A DNA stretch of 64,000 nt, taken from NCBI GenBank assembly GCA_032622095.1, contig CP136067.1:92246707-92310706 (forward strand), in the 5' to 3' direction. This document shows positions 1 through 10,499 of the stretch, one piece after another (the stretch's first letter is position 1; the number at the start of each line of letters is the position of its first letter). The notes beneath the pieces are model-generated. The model searched no databases, was not told the DNA's origin, and worked only from the letters and a program-made list of their open reading frames with translations. A program made the translations under genes and the position numbers. The stretch is from Siphonodentalium dalli. Taxonomy: Eukaryota; Mollusca; Scaphopoda; Gadilida; Siphonodentaliidae.

Positions 1-2
1 AC

Positions 3-122
3 TCGAGACAAAAACCTAGAAAAAGAGTAGCGAATTCAAAAATGAATCATTCAGCTGTCAAACGCCGAAAAAGTCAGTCGAAAAAACATCCTAGCAGTCG
101 AGCTCTTGATATTTTTGATTAA
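3..122 (+). CDS. C-terminal tail of an upstream basic protein (cut by window edge)
   Basis: An open frame enters from the left edge (codons in phase with base 3) and stops at TAA 120-122, two bases before the next ATG. About 39 residues are visible. They are strongly basic, with KPRKR and VKRRK clusters, and end in an acidic/hydrophobic ALDIFD. The tight spacing to the capsid-like gene is typical of Maverick/Polinton gene blocks, where short arginine/lysine-rich tails occur on capsid-associated or core proteins. The body of the protein lies outside the window, so its function cannot be named. A chance open frame of this length is possible, but the base composition and abutting stop/start favour a real gene end. 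Confidence 0.4.
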   Translation, partial: SRQKPRKRVANSKMNHSAVKRRKSQSKKHPSSRALDIFD

Positions 123-124
123 TC

Positions 125-256
125 ATGGCACAAATGGTAAATGGATCATGCGAATGCAATAAATCGGAACTTGATATAACACATGTTCCACCAAACGGTG
201 GCTACAATGTCAGAATCGCAGTGGATCGAAAATCATCCGATTGCACCGCTGAATAA
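125..256 (+). pseudogene. Out-of-frame natural N-terminus of the capsid-like gene
   Basis: An ATG at 125 opens a 43-codon frame ending at TAA 254-256. Its first ~24 residues carry a C-E-C motif, then KSELD and VPP. That pattern is what I expect at the start of the invertebrate F54H12.2-like family, to which the next entry appears to belong. After about base 198 this frame loses family resemblance, while the overlapping frame that begins at ATG 183 carries it onward. The simplest reading is a one-base frameshift (insertion/deletion, or sequencing error) between roughly 185 and 200. The ATG at 183 would then be an internal codon, not the native start. Family resemblance is from recall; no alignment was run. 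Confidence 0.5.
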
Positions 257-1466
257 TTCTGCTCCGATAGAGTTTGTCATACCATCTCAAACCGAAAAGT
301 GGACAGATATTAATCAATCTTATCTTTATGTGAAATTCAAAATTACAAAAAAAGATGGAACTAATTTGGTAGCTGGTACGGAATTAGCACCTGTTAACAA
401 TTTCTTTCATAGCATGTTCAGCAGTATCGATGTTTACTTGAACAACAAATTGATAACTTCGAATTCTGACACTTACCCATACCGAGCATATTTCGAAAAT
501 ATGTTGGGATACTCTCCAGAATATAAAGATAATCAATTAGAAAATTTAGAAATGTGGTATGGCGATACAGCAGAACAATTTGAAGAGAATACCAAAGGTG
601 GTGGCAATGCTGGATTAACTTCTAGAGAAAGTTTGATCGGTGGTAGTAAAATTGTTGAACTATGTGGACGCTTACACACTGATCTGTTTCTTCAAGAAAA
701 ATATTTACCAAATGGAATTGAAATTCGTATCAGATTAAACAGATCACCAACAAAATTTTGCCTCATTGGCGCCGAGGATGGACAAATTGTTTTCGAATCA
801 GCAGTGTTCCATGTCAGAACAGTTAGTCTCTTTCCAGCGGTCTCAAATAAATTAAATCAAGAAATTGTCCAGTCAAAAATGAAAATACCTATCAGACGAG
901 TAGAAATAAAAACTTTCACAATTAGTACTGGACTTAGATCAAAAATTGAAGACCACTTATTTCAAGGACAATTACCAAAGAGACGTTTTATTGCGTTGGT
1001 CGAAAATAAAGATATGAATGGAGATTTGGGTACCAATCCATTCCACTTCAAACATTTCAGTTTGAATAAATTGGAAGTTAGTCAAGACGGTCATACAATA
1101 CATAACCGTCCATTTGAACCAAACTTCGCAACAAAACAATGTCTCAGATCATATTTATCTTTGTATCAATCTTTAGGAATGTTTGGTGTTAACAAATCAA
1201 TTGGCATTAATTTAAAAGAATATATGAATGGTTATTGTTTGTGGGGTTTCGACTTGACACCGGACCAAGGAAGCGACGAGGGACATCTACATCCTATAAA
1301 GACAGGGAACCTGCGTTTGGAGCTTCAGTTCTTGACAGCTCTCACTACAGCCGTCAACGTTTTGGTGTATGCTGAATTTGACAGTGAAATAGAGATCACA
1401 GCTTTGAGAGAAGTGCTTACTGACTATTATGATGGAGTTCACATCACAGCTATGGAACTACTATGA
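183..1466 (+). CDS. Maverick/Polinton-type capsid-like protein (F54H12.2-like family), frameshifted at N-terminus
   Basis: A 427-codon open frame, free of stops. It resembles the 'uncharacterized F54H12.2-like' proteins found in many copies in molluscs, cnidarians and nematodes. The clearest family signature is near residues 72-110: NNFFHSMF, a V-x-LNNKL strand pair, then DTYPYRAYFENML, followed by a W-Y-x-DT element. The length (~430-450 aa with the missing start) and all-beta character fit a double jelly-roll capsid subunit. The neighbouring adenain-type protease supports a virus-like element. The capsid role is inference; the family resemblance is moderately sure. The ORF shows no internal decay apart from the frame break near its start (125-200), so the copy looks fairly young. 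The last 38 bases overlap the start of the next gene. Confidence 0.7.
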   Translation: MFHQTVATMSESQWIENHPIAPLNNSAPIEFVIPSQTEKWTDINQSYLYVKFKITKKDGTNLVAGTELAPVNNFFHSMFSSIDVYLNNKLITSNSDTYPYRAYFENMLGYSPEYKDNQLENLEMWYGDTAEQFEENTKGGGNAGLTSRESLIGGSKIVELCGRLHTDLFLQEKYLPNGIEIRIRLNRSPTKFCLIGAEDGQIVFESAVFHVRTVSLFPAVSNKLNQEIVQSKMKIPIRRVEIKTFTISTGLRSKIEDHLFQGQLPKRRFIALVENKDMNGDLGTNPFHFKHFSLNKLEVSQDGHTIHNRPFEPNFATKQCLRSYLSLYQSLGMFGVNKSIGINLKEYMNGYCLWGFDLTPDQGSDEGHLHPIKTGNLRLELQFLTALTTAVNVLVYAEFDSEIEITALREVLTDYYDGVHITAMELL

Positions 1467-1890
1467 AGAATACCAATGTTCACAAAACTTTGCTCCGAGA
1501 TGGAACCTGATCTTGGACACACTCAACAACGCTATGATTGAAGAACTACAAGAACTTATTCGCAAGGAAGTGTCAGCAAACTGTGAAGGATGTAAAATAG
1601 AACATCCTAGTCAACGTGAACATGTTCTGTGTTTGTTCTCTACAACTGATGATTGGACAAACCAGTTTATCGACTTAGCGCTGATTAAACTTGACATATA
1701 CAATGTTATGGAAAGATGGTTCCCGAAGCTGATGGAGTTAAACCCACACTGCAAGGAGAAGTTCGAAGCATACGTCATGTGGGATCATCTGAGAAACAGT
1801 TTGGAGCTCAACCGCAAAAAATTCGACGCAGAGTGGACTCTGATGTGGTCACAGCGAGTCAAAGAGAATTACAACGATGCAGACAGCTGA
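1429..1890 (+). CDS. Small protein with CxxC-H-H-C cluster in the Polinton-like block
   Basis: A 153-codon frame overlapping the capsid-like gene by 38 bases and the protease gene by 14. Around residues 52-70 it has C-E-G-C, then HPSQ, H and C (pattern C-x2-C-x3-H-x5-H-x2-C), a plausible metal-binding knot. The rest is helical-looking, rich in W, L, E and K, and ends acidic. The first ATG is at 1429, but a downstream ATG in the same frame (1534) could also serve, since the first ~35 residues overlap the capsid frame and are less distinctive. A similar small ORF between capsid and protease genes is, to my memory, common in related invertebrate elements, but I cannot assign a function. The position suggests a minor virion or assembly protein. 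Confidence 0.6.
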   Translation: MMEFTSQLWNYYEEYQCSQNFAPRWNLILDTLNNAMIEELQELIRKEVSANCEGCKIEHPSQREHVLCLFSTTDDWTNQFIDLALIKLDIYNVMERWFPKLMELNPHCKEKFEAYVMWDHLRNSLELNRKKFDAEWTLMWSQRVKENYNDADS

Positions 1891-2350
1891 ACTTCAATAT
1901 ATTCTGGACAATTCCTGGTTGTGTAAACTTAACACACATGTTTGTGCTAGAGATCTGTTACCAGAGAAGAAACCACAGCATATTCAAGCATATATTGTGA
2001 ACACGCACTCATCGGATCAGCCAGGAGAACACTGGACATTGATGTTATTCAATGGAAGATCAGCTGTATACTTCGACTCATTTGGACTACCACCACCGAG
2101 ACGATATATGTTACCATTCATAAAAAGGAACTCATCAGCATGGACTATGAATACAACACGATATCAACATCGTGCGACAAATGTATGTGGATTATATTGT
2201 ATATTCGCACTCTACCACATGATGAAAGGAAAGAGGATGAAAAGATTATTCAATTCTCGGGATTTCTTCAAGAATGACAGAACAATAGTTCGATGGTTTG
2301 GAAAGCACTATGGTCGATTATACAGAAAAGCAAATTTGCTGTTGAATTAA
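1877..2350 (+). CDS. Adenain-like cysteine protease (Polinton PRO)
   Basis: A 157-residue frame starting inside the end of the previous gene. It has the adenovirus-protease/Ulp1 (C5/C48) catalytic order: His52 in G-E-H-W, Asp67 in YFDSFG, Gln97 and Cys104 in N-V-C-G-L-Y-C. The Gln-to-Cys spacing of seven residues equals that of adenovirus protease (Gln115/Cys122). The PPP turn after YFDSFG and the basic C-terminus (KHYGRLYRK) also fit. In Mavericks/Polintons this enzyme is thought to mature capsid proteins, consistent with the capsid-like gene just upstream. Full length for the family (about 150-200 aa), all catalytic positions present and no stop or frameshift. Identification is solid; activity is inferred. 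Confidence 0.85.
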   Translation: MQTAELQYILDNSWLCKLNTHVCARDLLPEKKPQHIQAYIVNTHSSDQPGEHWTLMLFNGRSAVYFDSFGLPPPRRYMLPFIKRNSSAWTMNTTRYQHRATNVCGLYCIFALYHMMKGKRMKRLFNSRDFFKNDRTIVRWFGKHYGRLYRKANLLLN

Positions 2351-2601
2351 ACTTCAACAGGACATCGACGGCTGATATACACACAACGCAAAGAAGACGA
2401 CGACCAGATAACAACGAATGTGTCAACAACTCCACAAAATAGACTCTTTTGTTATTGATTCAGCGTAGGTTGTTGTAGGATGTTCAATTAAGTTTCTTCA
2501 AATCTGAGACCTTGGTTTGTACATAAATTATTGTTCTTTGTTAATATTATTGATGTATAATAATATATTATTGTTCATTGTCCTTGTTCTTGTTTTTGAA
2601 A

Positions 2602-2607
2602 AATAAA
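2602..2607 (+). promoter_or_regulatory. Poly(A) signal AATAAA downstream of protease gene
   Basis: An AATAAA hexamer about 250 bases after the protease stop, in AT-rich sequence and followed by a T/G-rich tract (TCGTTTTCACTGTAGG). It is the first canonical hexamer on the + strand after the block and could terminate the transcript(s) of this unit. Confidence 0.45.
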
Positions 2608-2794
2608 TGATAAATTTCAACAAAATCGTTTTCACTGTAGGATCCCCACCAATTGATTCTGTTCGTGTCGATGTGTCATCTCTGGTCAGAATTATACAAA
2701 CTTTAAATTAGTAATGAAAAAATGTCTAAGTCCATTTTCATTTTTTCGATCAGAAATGTCACATCAATGACAGGAACATCTATCCTCAGGGGGG

Positions 2795-3132
2795 AAACTA
2801 TGGCCCAGTACCCACCAGACATGGGCACTATGGCCTAGTACCCCCCAGACATGGGCACTATGGCCCAGTACCCCCCCAGACATGGGAACTATGGCCCAGT
2901 ACCCCCAGACATGGGCACTATGGCCCAGTATCCCCCCAGACATGGGCACTATGACCCAGTGGGCCATAGTGCCCATGTCTGGGGGGGGTACTGGGCCATA
3001 GTGCCCATGTCTGGGGGGGTACTGGGCCATAGTGCCCATGTCTGGGGGGTACTGGGCCATAGTGCCCATGTCTGGGGGGGGGGTACTGGGCCATAGTGCC
3101 CATGTCTGGGGGGGTACTGGGCCATAGTGTCC
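2795..3132. repeat. Inverted ~32-bp minisatellite
   Basis: About five copies of a ~31-33-bp unit (CCAGACATGGGCACTATGGC followed by a C-run) occupy 2795-2955. Then about five copies of the exact reverse complement run to 3132, with the switch near 2960. The arms can pair into a long hairpin. The outer edges (GGGGGAAACTATGGCCC left, GGGCCATAGTGTCCCCC right) are also inverted, so the whole may be a small palindromic mobile unit. G-runs of 6-9 bases on the + strand of the right arm could form quadruplexes. The long open frames here are a by-product of the repeat. Confidence 0.85.
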
Positions 3133-4540
3133 CCCATTACTACTATCGACCGGTCTCTACACGTAGCGGCAGGATACCGCACCGAAATCGGGCAACAACT
3201 GAACGTTCTACTTTACTAATGTTCAGTTTTACGTATGTTTCTGTGAGATATTCAGTTTTGAAGTCTTTATACGATCGTGATTTATCAAGTCTAAATATAT
3301 TTACATCAGTTTGCCAATTGGTCTGGTTACACTTTTTCAAGTTAATTTCGCATTCATTTAGGTCACAAACCAACCTGTTGGCAAATACGTGAAATTGGTC
3401 ACTGGAAATTAGTACAGATCTCACAGCCGATACCCAAATGTCTTTTGAACATGTCTGTGACTGATATTGATATAATTTGAAAATTTATTTAATTAAATTT
3501 ACCCCATTAAATACGTCAAATAGTCTTATTTATCTCTGGGACCCTTCGTTACACGGGAAAACAACGTCATCGCACGCCTTATAAAAGCTGCTGTCAGTTT
3601 CACGACCAATTTATATATTTAAGTACGTTTTATGGAGGTTTTGGAACAATAAATATAACATAAAACTCGTCCCAAGTTTATAGCAAAATATTCACAGCTC
3701 ATGCAGTAATTTAGGTCTGGACCTCATCAAAGGCTCGGTCCAGACCGAATTTACTGGAGTCGTTTTTGTTAATTTCGTTATAGTCTAGGGACGAGTCTCC
3801 TCTACATTATATATAGTTATATTATTAACAATTGCCCAATATCTATATGTATGAAATCATTTTATGTATTGTGCACTTACCTACACATGTACAACATATA
3901 GTAAGACAATCGGTATTTGACAATGTTAAGCGACCGTATTTAATGGTCGACATGACACATTGGTCACGTGCAACAAGGTCAAAATGATTGTGATCTTCAA
4001 GAGTTGGTTGGCAAAGTTACTAACTTTTGTTTTGACAAGTAAGCAGGTGTGATTTTTAAAAATATATTGTTATTCCTGCACATGCGAACAAATGCGATTA
4101 TCTGGTTAACATATTATGATTTATATGGATATCTTGTGATAACTTAGTCATTGCTGAATATAGCGTTGACTGTGTGTGGCCAAACAGAAAGTACAATGAA
4201 ATTTTCTTTGGCTATTTTCCAATAAAAACAAACGGCCTTTGGCTAATTTGGCCACCACTATTCGTGACTACGCATAACAGTTCTTTATTAAATACTCACT
4301 GATGAGTAGTTCCCTTAGGATATTTGAGATAATATGTTCAATAAGTAGGTCTTTGTTGAACTTTTACCCGAACAATTCCCTCCAAAAAATATGACCCCTT
4401 CTGTATTTTATTATATGTAGACTGATTTTTTCCTAAAAATTCCTCTAGATTGACAATATACCAGTCCAATGTATACTTTTTACCTGCTTGATATAATACA
4501 TTTAGTAAAGAGCTGATTGATTATTTGTTTCATAGACATA
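3133..4540. other. Non-coding stretch, no gene recognised
   Basis: AT-rich sequence without convincing coding frames. The only structure seen is a short perfect inverted repeat, GGTCTGGACC...GGTCCAGACC (about 3714-3748). A faintly similar arrangement recurs near 45600-45655. Confidence 0.5.
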
Positions 4541-4544
4541 TTCG

Positions 4545-7500
4545 TGTGATACTATCGTCAGCATATAGTTCTGTCACCTTGGCTGTACCCGTAATCAGAC
4601 ATACTCACCCAGTGATATTATCGCCAACAAAGATAACATCGAATTCTATCACCTTGGCTGAGTAAGCAATAAGACATACCCACCATATGATATAATCGCC
4701 AACAAATAGAGCTTCGTGTTCTGTCGCATTGGCTGCGTCAGTAACAAGACATACTCCTCATATGATATTATCCAACAAAGATAGCATAGAGTTATGTCAC
4801 ATTGGCTGCGTCAGTAATAAAACGCAGTTATGTTATCGCAAACAACGCGAGTATAGAGTTATGTCACCTGGCTGCGTCAGTAATGAGACGTCCTCGTCCT
4901 ATGGTACTATCGCCAACAAAGTGAGATTAGAGTTCTGCCACCTTGGCTGAGTCAGTAATAAAACATGCTCGCCCAATGATATTATCGCCAACAAAGGGAG
5001 CATATAGTTATGCCACATTGACTGCGTCAGTAATAAGTCACTCACCAAATGATGTTATCGCCAACAAGGAGAGCATCGAATTTTATCACCTTGGCTGCGT
5101 CAGCAATAAAACATACTCACCCAATGACATTATCGCCAACAAAGGGAGCATAGAGTTATGTCACATTAGCTGTGTCTGTAATAAGACATACTTACCATAT
5201 ATTATCGCCAACAAGAGAGCATAGAGTTATGTCACCTTGGCTGCGTCAGTAATAAGGCATACTCACCCTATATTATTATCCAACACAGAGAGCATATAGT
5301 TATGTCATATTGGCTGCGTCAGTAATAAAACATACTCACCCAGTGATGTTATCGCCAACAAACAGAGCATAGAGTTATGTCACTTTGGCTGCGTCAGTAA
5401 TAAGACATACTCACCCTATGGTGTTATCGCCAACAAAGAGAGCATGGAGTTATGTCACCTAGGCTGCGTCAGTAATGAGACGTCCTCGTTCTATGGTATT
5501 ATCGCCACTTTGGCTGCGTCAGTAATAAGACATACTCACCAAATGATAGCATTGCCAACAAAGAGAGCATAGAGTGATGTCACCTTGACTGCGACGGTAA
5601 TAAAACATAATCACACACCGATGTTATTACCAACAAAGAGAGCATCTAATTTTATCACCTTGGCTGCGTCAGCAATAAACATACTCACCCAATGACATTT
5701 CCGCCAACAAAGGGAGCATATAGTTATGTCACCTTGGCCTTGTCAGTAATAAGACATACTAACCATATATTATCGCCAACAAAGATAGCATAGAGTTATG
5801 CCACCTTGGCTGCGTCAGTAATAAGACATACTTACCATATATTATTATCCAACAAAGATAGCATAGAGTTATGTCATATTGGCTGCGTCATTAATAAAAC
5901 ATACCCACCCAGTGATGTTATCGCCAATAAACAGAGCATAGAGTGATGTCACTTTGGCTGCGTCAGTAATAAGACATACTCACCCTATGGTGTTATCGCC
6001 AACAAAGAAAGCATAGAGTTATGTCACCTTGGCTGCGTCAGTAATAAAACATACTCACCCAGTGGTATTATCGCCAACAAAGAGAGCATAGAGTTATGTC
6101 ACCTTGACTGCGAGGGTAATAAAACATAATCACACAACGATGTTATTACCAACAAAGAGAGGATCGAATTTTATCACCTTGGCTGCGTCAGCAATAAAAC
6201 ATACTCACCCAATGACATTATCGCCAACAAAGGGAGCATATAGTTATGTCACCTTGGCTTTGTCAGTAATAAGACATACTAACCATATATTATCGCCAAC
6301 AAAGATAGCATAGAGTTATGTCACCTTGGCTGTGTCGGTAATAAGACATACTTACCATATATTATCGCCAACAAAGAGAGCATAGAGTTATGTCACCTTG
6401 GCTGCGTCAGTAATAAGACATACTCACCATATAATATTATCCAACAAAGAGTGCATAGAGTTATGTCATATTGGCTGCGTCAGTAATAAAACATACTCAC
6501 CCAGTGATGTTATCGCCAATAAACAGAGCATACACATGTAGAGTGATGTCACTTTGGCTGCGTCAGTAATAAGACATACTCACCCTATGGTATTATCGCC
6601 AACAAAGAGAGCATAGAGTTATGTCACCTTGGCTGAGTCAGTAATAAAACATATTCACCAAATTTTGTTATCGCCAATAAACAGAGCATAGAGTGATGTC
6701 ACTTTGGCTGCTTCAGTAATAAGACATATTCACCCTATGGTATTATCGCCAACAAAGAGAGCATGGAGTTATGTCACCTTGGCTGCGTCGGTAATAAAAC
6801 ATACTCACCCTATGGTATTATCGTCAACGAAGAGAGCATAGAGTTATGTCACCTTGGCTGCGTCGGTAATGAGACGTCCTCGTCCTATGGTATTATCGTC
6901 AACGAAGAGAGATTAGAGATATGCCACCTTGGCTGCGTCAGTAATAAGACATACTCACCCAATGATTGTATTGAGTGATGTCACATTGGCTGTGACGGTA
7001 ACAAAACATAATCACAAAACGATGTTATTGCCAACAAAGAGAGCATCGAATTTTATCACCTTGGCTGCGTCAGCAATAAAACATACTCACCTAATGACAT
7101 TATCGCCAACACAGGGAGCATAGAGTTATGTCACCTTGGCTGTGTCGGTAATAAGACATACTCACCATATAATATTATCGAACAAAGAGAGCATAGAGTT
7201 ATTTCATATTGGCGGCGTCAGTAATAAAACATACTCACCCAGTGATGTTATCGCCAATAAACAGAGCATAGAGTGATGTCACTTTGGCTGCGTCGGTAAT
7301 AAGACATACTCACCCTATGGTATTATCGTCAACGAAGAGAGATTAGAGATATGCCACCTTGTCTGCGTCAGTAATAAGACATACTCACCCAATGATTGTA
7401 TTGAGTGATGACACATTGGCTGCGACGGTAATAAAACATAATCACACAACTACGTTATTGCCAACAAAGAGAGCATCAAATTTTATCACCTTGGCTGCGT

Positions 7501-7956
7501 CAGTAATAAAACATACGCACCCAATGATATTTGCGCCAACAAAGGGAGCATAGAGTTATGTCACTTTGGCTGTGTCAGTAATAAGACATACTCACCATAT
7601 GATATTATCGCCAACAAAGAGAGCATAGAATTATGTCACATTGGCTGCGTCAGTAATAAGACATACTCACCCAATTATATTATCACCAACAGAGAGAGCT
7701 TCGAGTTCTGTCACCTTGGCTGATTCAGTAATAAAACATGCTCGCCCAATGGTATTATCGCCAAGAAAGGGAGCATAGAGTTATGCCACCTTGGCTGCGT
7801 CGGTAATAAGTCACTCACCAAATGATGCTATCGCCAACAAGGAGAGCATAGATTTATGTCACCTTGGTTGAGTCAGTAATAAGACATACTCACCCTATGA
7901 CTTTATCGCCAACATATATAGCTTGGAGTTCTACCACCTTGGCTGCGTCAGTAATA
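4545..7956. repeat. ~75-bp satellite array (~45 units)
   Basis: Tandem units of about 75 bp, each built around GTCACCTTGGCTGCGTCAGT, AATAAGACATACTCACC, TTATCGCCAACAAAG and AGCATAGAGTTAT. Units differ by substitutions, and some blocks of several units repeat together (for example the variant with ATAATCACAC and GATTGTATTGAGTGATG near 5590, 6120, 6965 and 7395). Small open frames with N-K-T-Y-S-P-type repeats arise from the unit and are not evidence of a protein. The array ends sharply at 7956 with AGTAATACGTGCGAGCTC. Confidence 0.93.
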
Positions 7957-8465
7957 CGTGCGAGCTCCATTCCGTTTGTCCGGCAGCATTCTTGTTTGGT
8001 CAATGAACCTGCGACCCGCGCGGAGTACATGTATCGCATTGCACCTGTCAGTGAATAACAACATCCATTGTTCAATTTGAATGCAATGCAATGTGACCGT
8101 AACTCTGGTCGTCTCAAAGGACATTACACATATCATTTAGATGACGTTATTACGTATCATTGAATATATATATATACATCTGCATACACAACAAATCATT
8201 ACGCAGAGTATGAGGTGGCATTTTATATTACACATCGTTCTCGCATTTTAGATGTGAATAACTATTTACTCATCACAATCAAATAATATATTTACTAATA
8301 TATGATATCAACGAATATATATTTACTCATATGTACGCGTGCACGTACATACGTATATGCTCACACATGCGCGTAGCCTCAAGAATTTCTGAAATTTCCA
8401 AAAATAATTTAATTTAATTTTTTTATTGAGATCGAAGAATAACAACGGAGGAAGAGACGAAATAC
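7957..8465. other. Non-coding AT-rich stretch
   Basis: Nothing coding is recognised. It contains alternating ATATAT and ACGTAC runs around 8160-8370 (for example TACGTATATGC). Confidence 0.5.
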
Positions 8466-8470
8466 ATTAA

Positions 8471-8952
8471 AAGTACTCAATCCGAACAGAGGGTCCCCAT
8501 CTCAACATATTCCAACAACAACAATCCGATCAGAGGGTCCTATATTACTATTTCTTTGGCTTTGGGGGTAAAACATATTTGATTCGAGTCGAGGAACCCA
8601 TCAAACAAAGCTCACAGTTTTATTAGATATTGATTTTTGAAATTTGTTATTTACTCGAGATGAGTTCTAATAATTGCCTTCAACTGCCGTAATCTGCTCG
8701 GGATGTGTACACCAAAATCTATTCAAACAGACAAGGATGGATAACTCTAAAACCAAGTGGTAATACTAACGCAATTTTGACTGAGTTCTGGGCCAGAAAG
8801 TATTCCAGATAATGAAAAATAATAGATTTCTAAAATCGATATCTAACAAATCTGAGCTTTAATGGGTGACTTCCTCGACTCGAATCAAATATTTTTGACC
8901 CCCGAAGTCATTGAAATAGTAATTGAGAGGAGTTTTATCGGATTGAGTACCT
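8471..8952. mobile_element. TTAA-flanked MITE with long terminal inverted repeats
   Basis: Both ends abut TTAA (8467-8470 and 8953-8956). The terminal inverted repeats begin AAGTACTCAATCCGA (left) and AGGTACTCAATCCGA (right, reverse complement). The inverted homology continues inward for ~170 bp and includes CCTCGACTCGAATCAAAT next to a GGGGGTC/A tract. No coding capacity. TTAA target duplication is typical of piggyBac-type transposition. A right-half fragment of the same family lies at 24255-24413. Confidence 0.75.
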
Positions 8953-9384
8953 TTAACGATTTCACGCTCTCAATCCAAGGCATGAAAGGGTTTCGCTCTT
9001 CCACGCCCTGGCCTACTTTCTTACCTGTGACATGCAATTAGAAAATATTTAAAGGCACGCAATGTGTTCGGACATTTTTTACAAACACGTTTCAACTTAA
9101 AAGCAAGACGAATCAGCGATACTAGGTACTACCTTGACACATTTTTGCCCGAAAATTTACTTCCCTTAGCTGCAACAATGGTGATAAAAAACTAATAGAT
9201 TATAGCTAAAGTTGTCGACGGTGTATCATATTTAAGGTTTGCAGATTCAAAGTTCTGAACACAAAGTGCAGCTTTAATTGATTTAAGTTATGAGATTACC
9301 ATACACAGTAAATTAGTGTATAACAACATTGATATATTGAGTCTGAAATAATGCTGAGCTGGCTACACATGGAGTTGCAAATGT
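8953..9384. other. Non-coding spacer
   Basis: No gene or clear repeat recognised between the two MITEs. Confidence 0.45.
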
Positions 9385-9740
9385 CAGCCTGTTTTTCAGA
9401 AAGCCCGCATATTATCTGCTTAAAATATAACTTGCTTTAGGTAGATAATCGGCTTAGAATTGCCTCATTTTAAGTCGATAATTTGCTGAAAATTAGTCAC
9501 ATCATCGACTCATAACGAGGCGATTCTAAGCAGATTATGTGCGTACAATGACACAAATAAGACAGTTCACGACTGTTCAGGAGTACGCTCTTTAACATGT
9601 GTTTTCACTGTGGCCCCCGGCATAAAACGAAATATCGGCTATGAGTCTATAACTGCTTATTTCAGAATAAAATAATCACATTCTATACAGATTTCTCATT
9701 ATAGGTCGATTATGTGAGTATTTGCGTGAGGATATGTTGA
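9385..9740. mobile_element. MITE family A copy 1
   Basis: Starts CAGCCTGTTTTTCAGAAAG and ends with GCGTGAGGATATGTTG. Family A recurs in the window (40755-41119, 49539-49884, 49936-50278, 34930-35334, and interrupted at 15245-16460). The two ends are imperfect inverted repeats: one reads TCTCCCGAAAATYCGCACAT, the other CCTCGCGAAAATACGCACAT. Internal landmarks are CTCTTTAACATGTGTTTTCA and a CATAAAACGGAATAACGG-like stretch. About 345-370 bp, no coding capacity. Confidence 0.7.
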
Positions 9741-9769
9741 ATAATCGATGGCCGTCGACAGCTTTAACC

Positions 9770-10172
9770 CGGTAAACACGAATCAGTATTGTGAAAGTTT
9801 GAACCCGGGTACACACGCGTCATCATTGTGGAGCTTGAACACGGGTACACACGTCAGTATTGTGAAGCCATGAACCCGGGTACATACGTGTCTGTATTGT
9901 GACGCATGAACCCGGGGACACACGCGTCAGTAGTGTGAAGCATGAACCCGGGTACACACGCGTCAGCATTGTGAAGCTTGAACCAGGGTACACACGCGTC
10001 AAGATTGTGAAGTTTGAAACCGGGTACATACGCGTCACTATTGTAAAGCTTGAACCCGGGCACACGCGTCACTATCGTGAAGTTTGAACCCGGGTACACA
10101 CGCGTCAGTATTGTGCAGCTTGAACCCGGGTACACACGCGTCAGTATTGTGAAGCTTGAACCCGGGTCATTA
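9770..10172. repeat. 36-bp minisatellite (~11 copies)
   Basis: Unit GTGAAGCTTGAACCCGGGTA plus CACACGCGTCAGTATT, 36 bp, hence in frame. Open frames on both strands are repeat artefacts. The unit is GC-richer than its surroundings and carries CCCGGG and ACGCGT sites. Confidence 0.9.
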
Positions 10173-10499
10173 TTGTGAAGTTATGGGATATTGTCCCATA
10201 TAACAACGGAGATATTTTGTCGAACATAAAGCTCCATTCTGACAATATGCTGATATACATAGAACCATGTTGTAAGCTAGACTTTCACAATTGCATTCTA
10301 TATTGCAAGATGCACAATATATTGAACAGATACCAATCAAATACCCCGATGATTACGCATCGAGTGCTGCCAACAATCCAGTGGATTCTCTCATCGGTCA
10401 TAAAGCTATAATATTGACATGGTCGTTTATTCATTTGGATGGAAGTTCAGGAAAGTCAGCAGACGACAGGCAGAAGAAAAGAGCAGAATAAGTAAGTTG

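Noticed and set aside
1716-2000. 94-codon open frame overlapping the small CxxC gene and the protease
   Set aside because: It is the alternative frame of two better-supported genes.
2764-3182. Several open frames on both strands (60-101 codons)
   Set aside because: They are translations of the mirrored 32-bp minisatellite.
9770-10172. Tandem CCCGGG/ACGCGT units as a regulatory array or origin
   Set aside because: No supporting context; a plain 36-bp minisatellite explains it.
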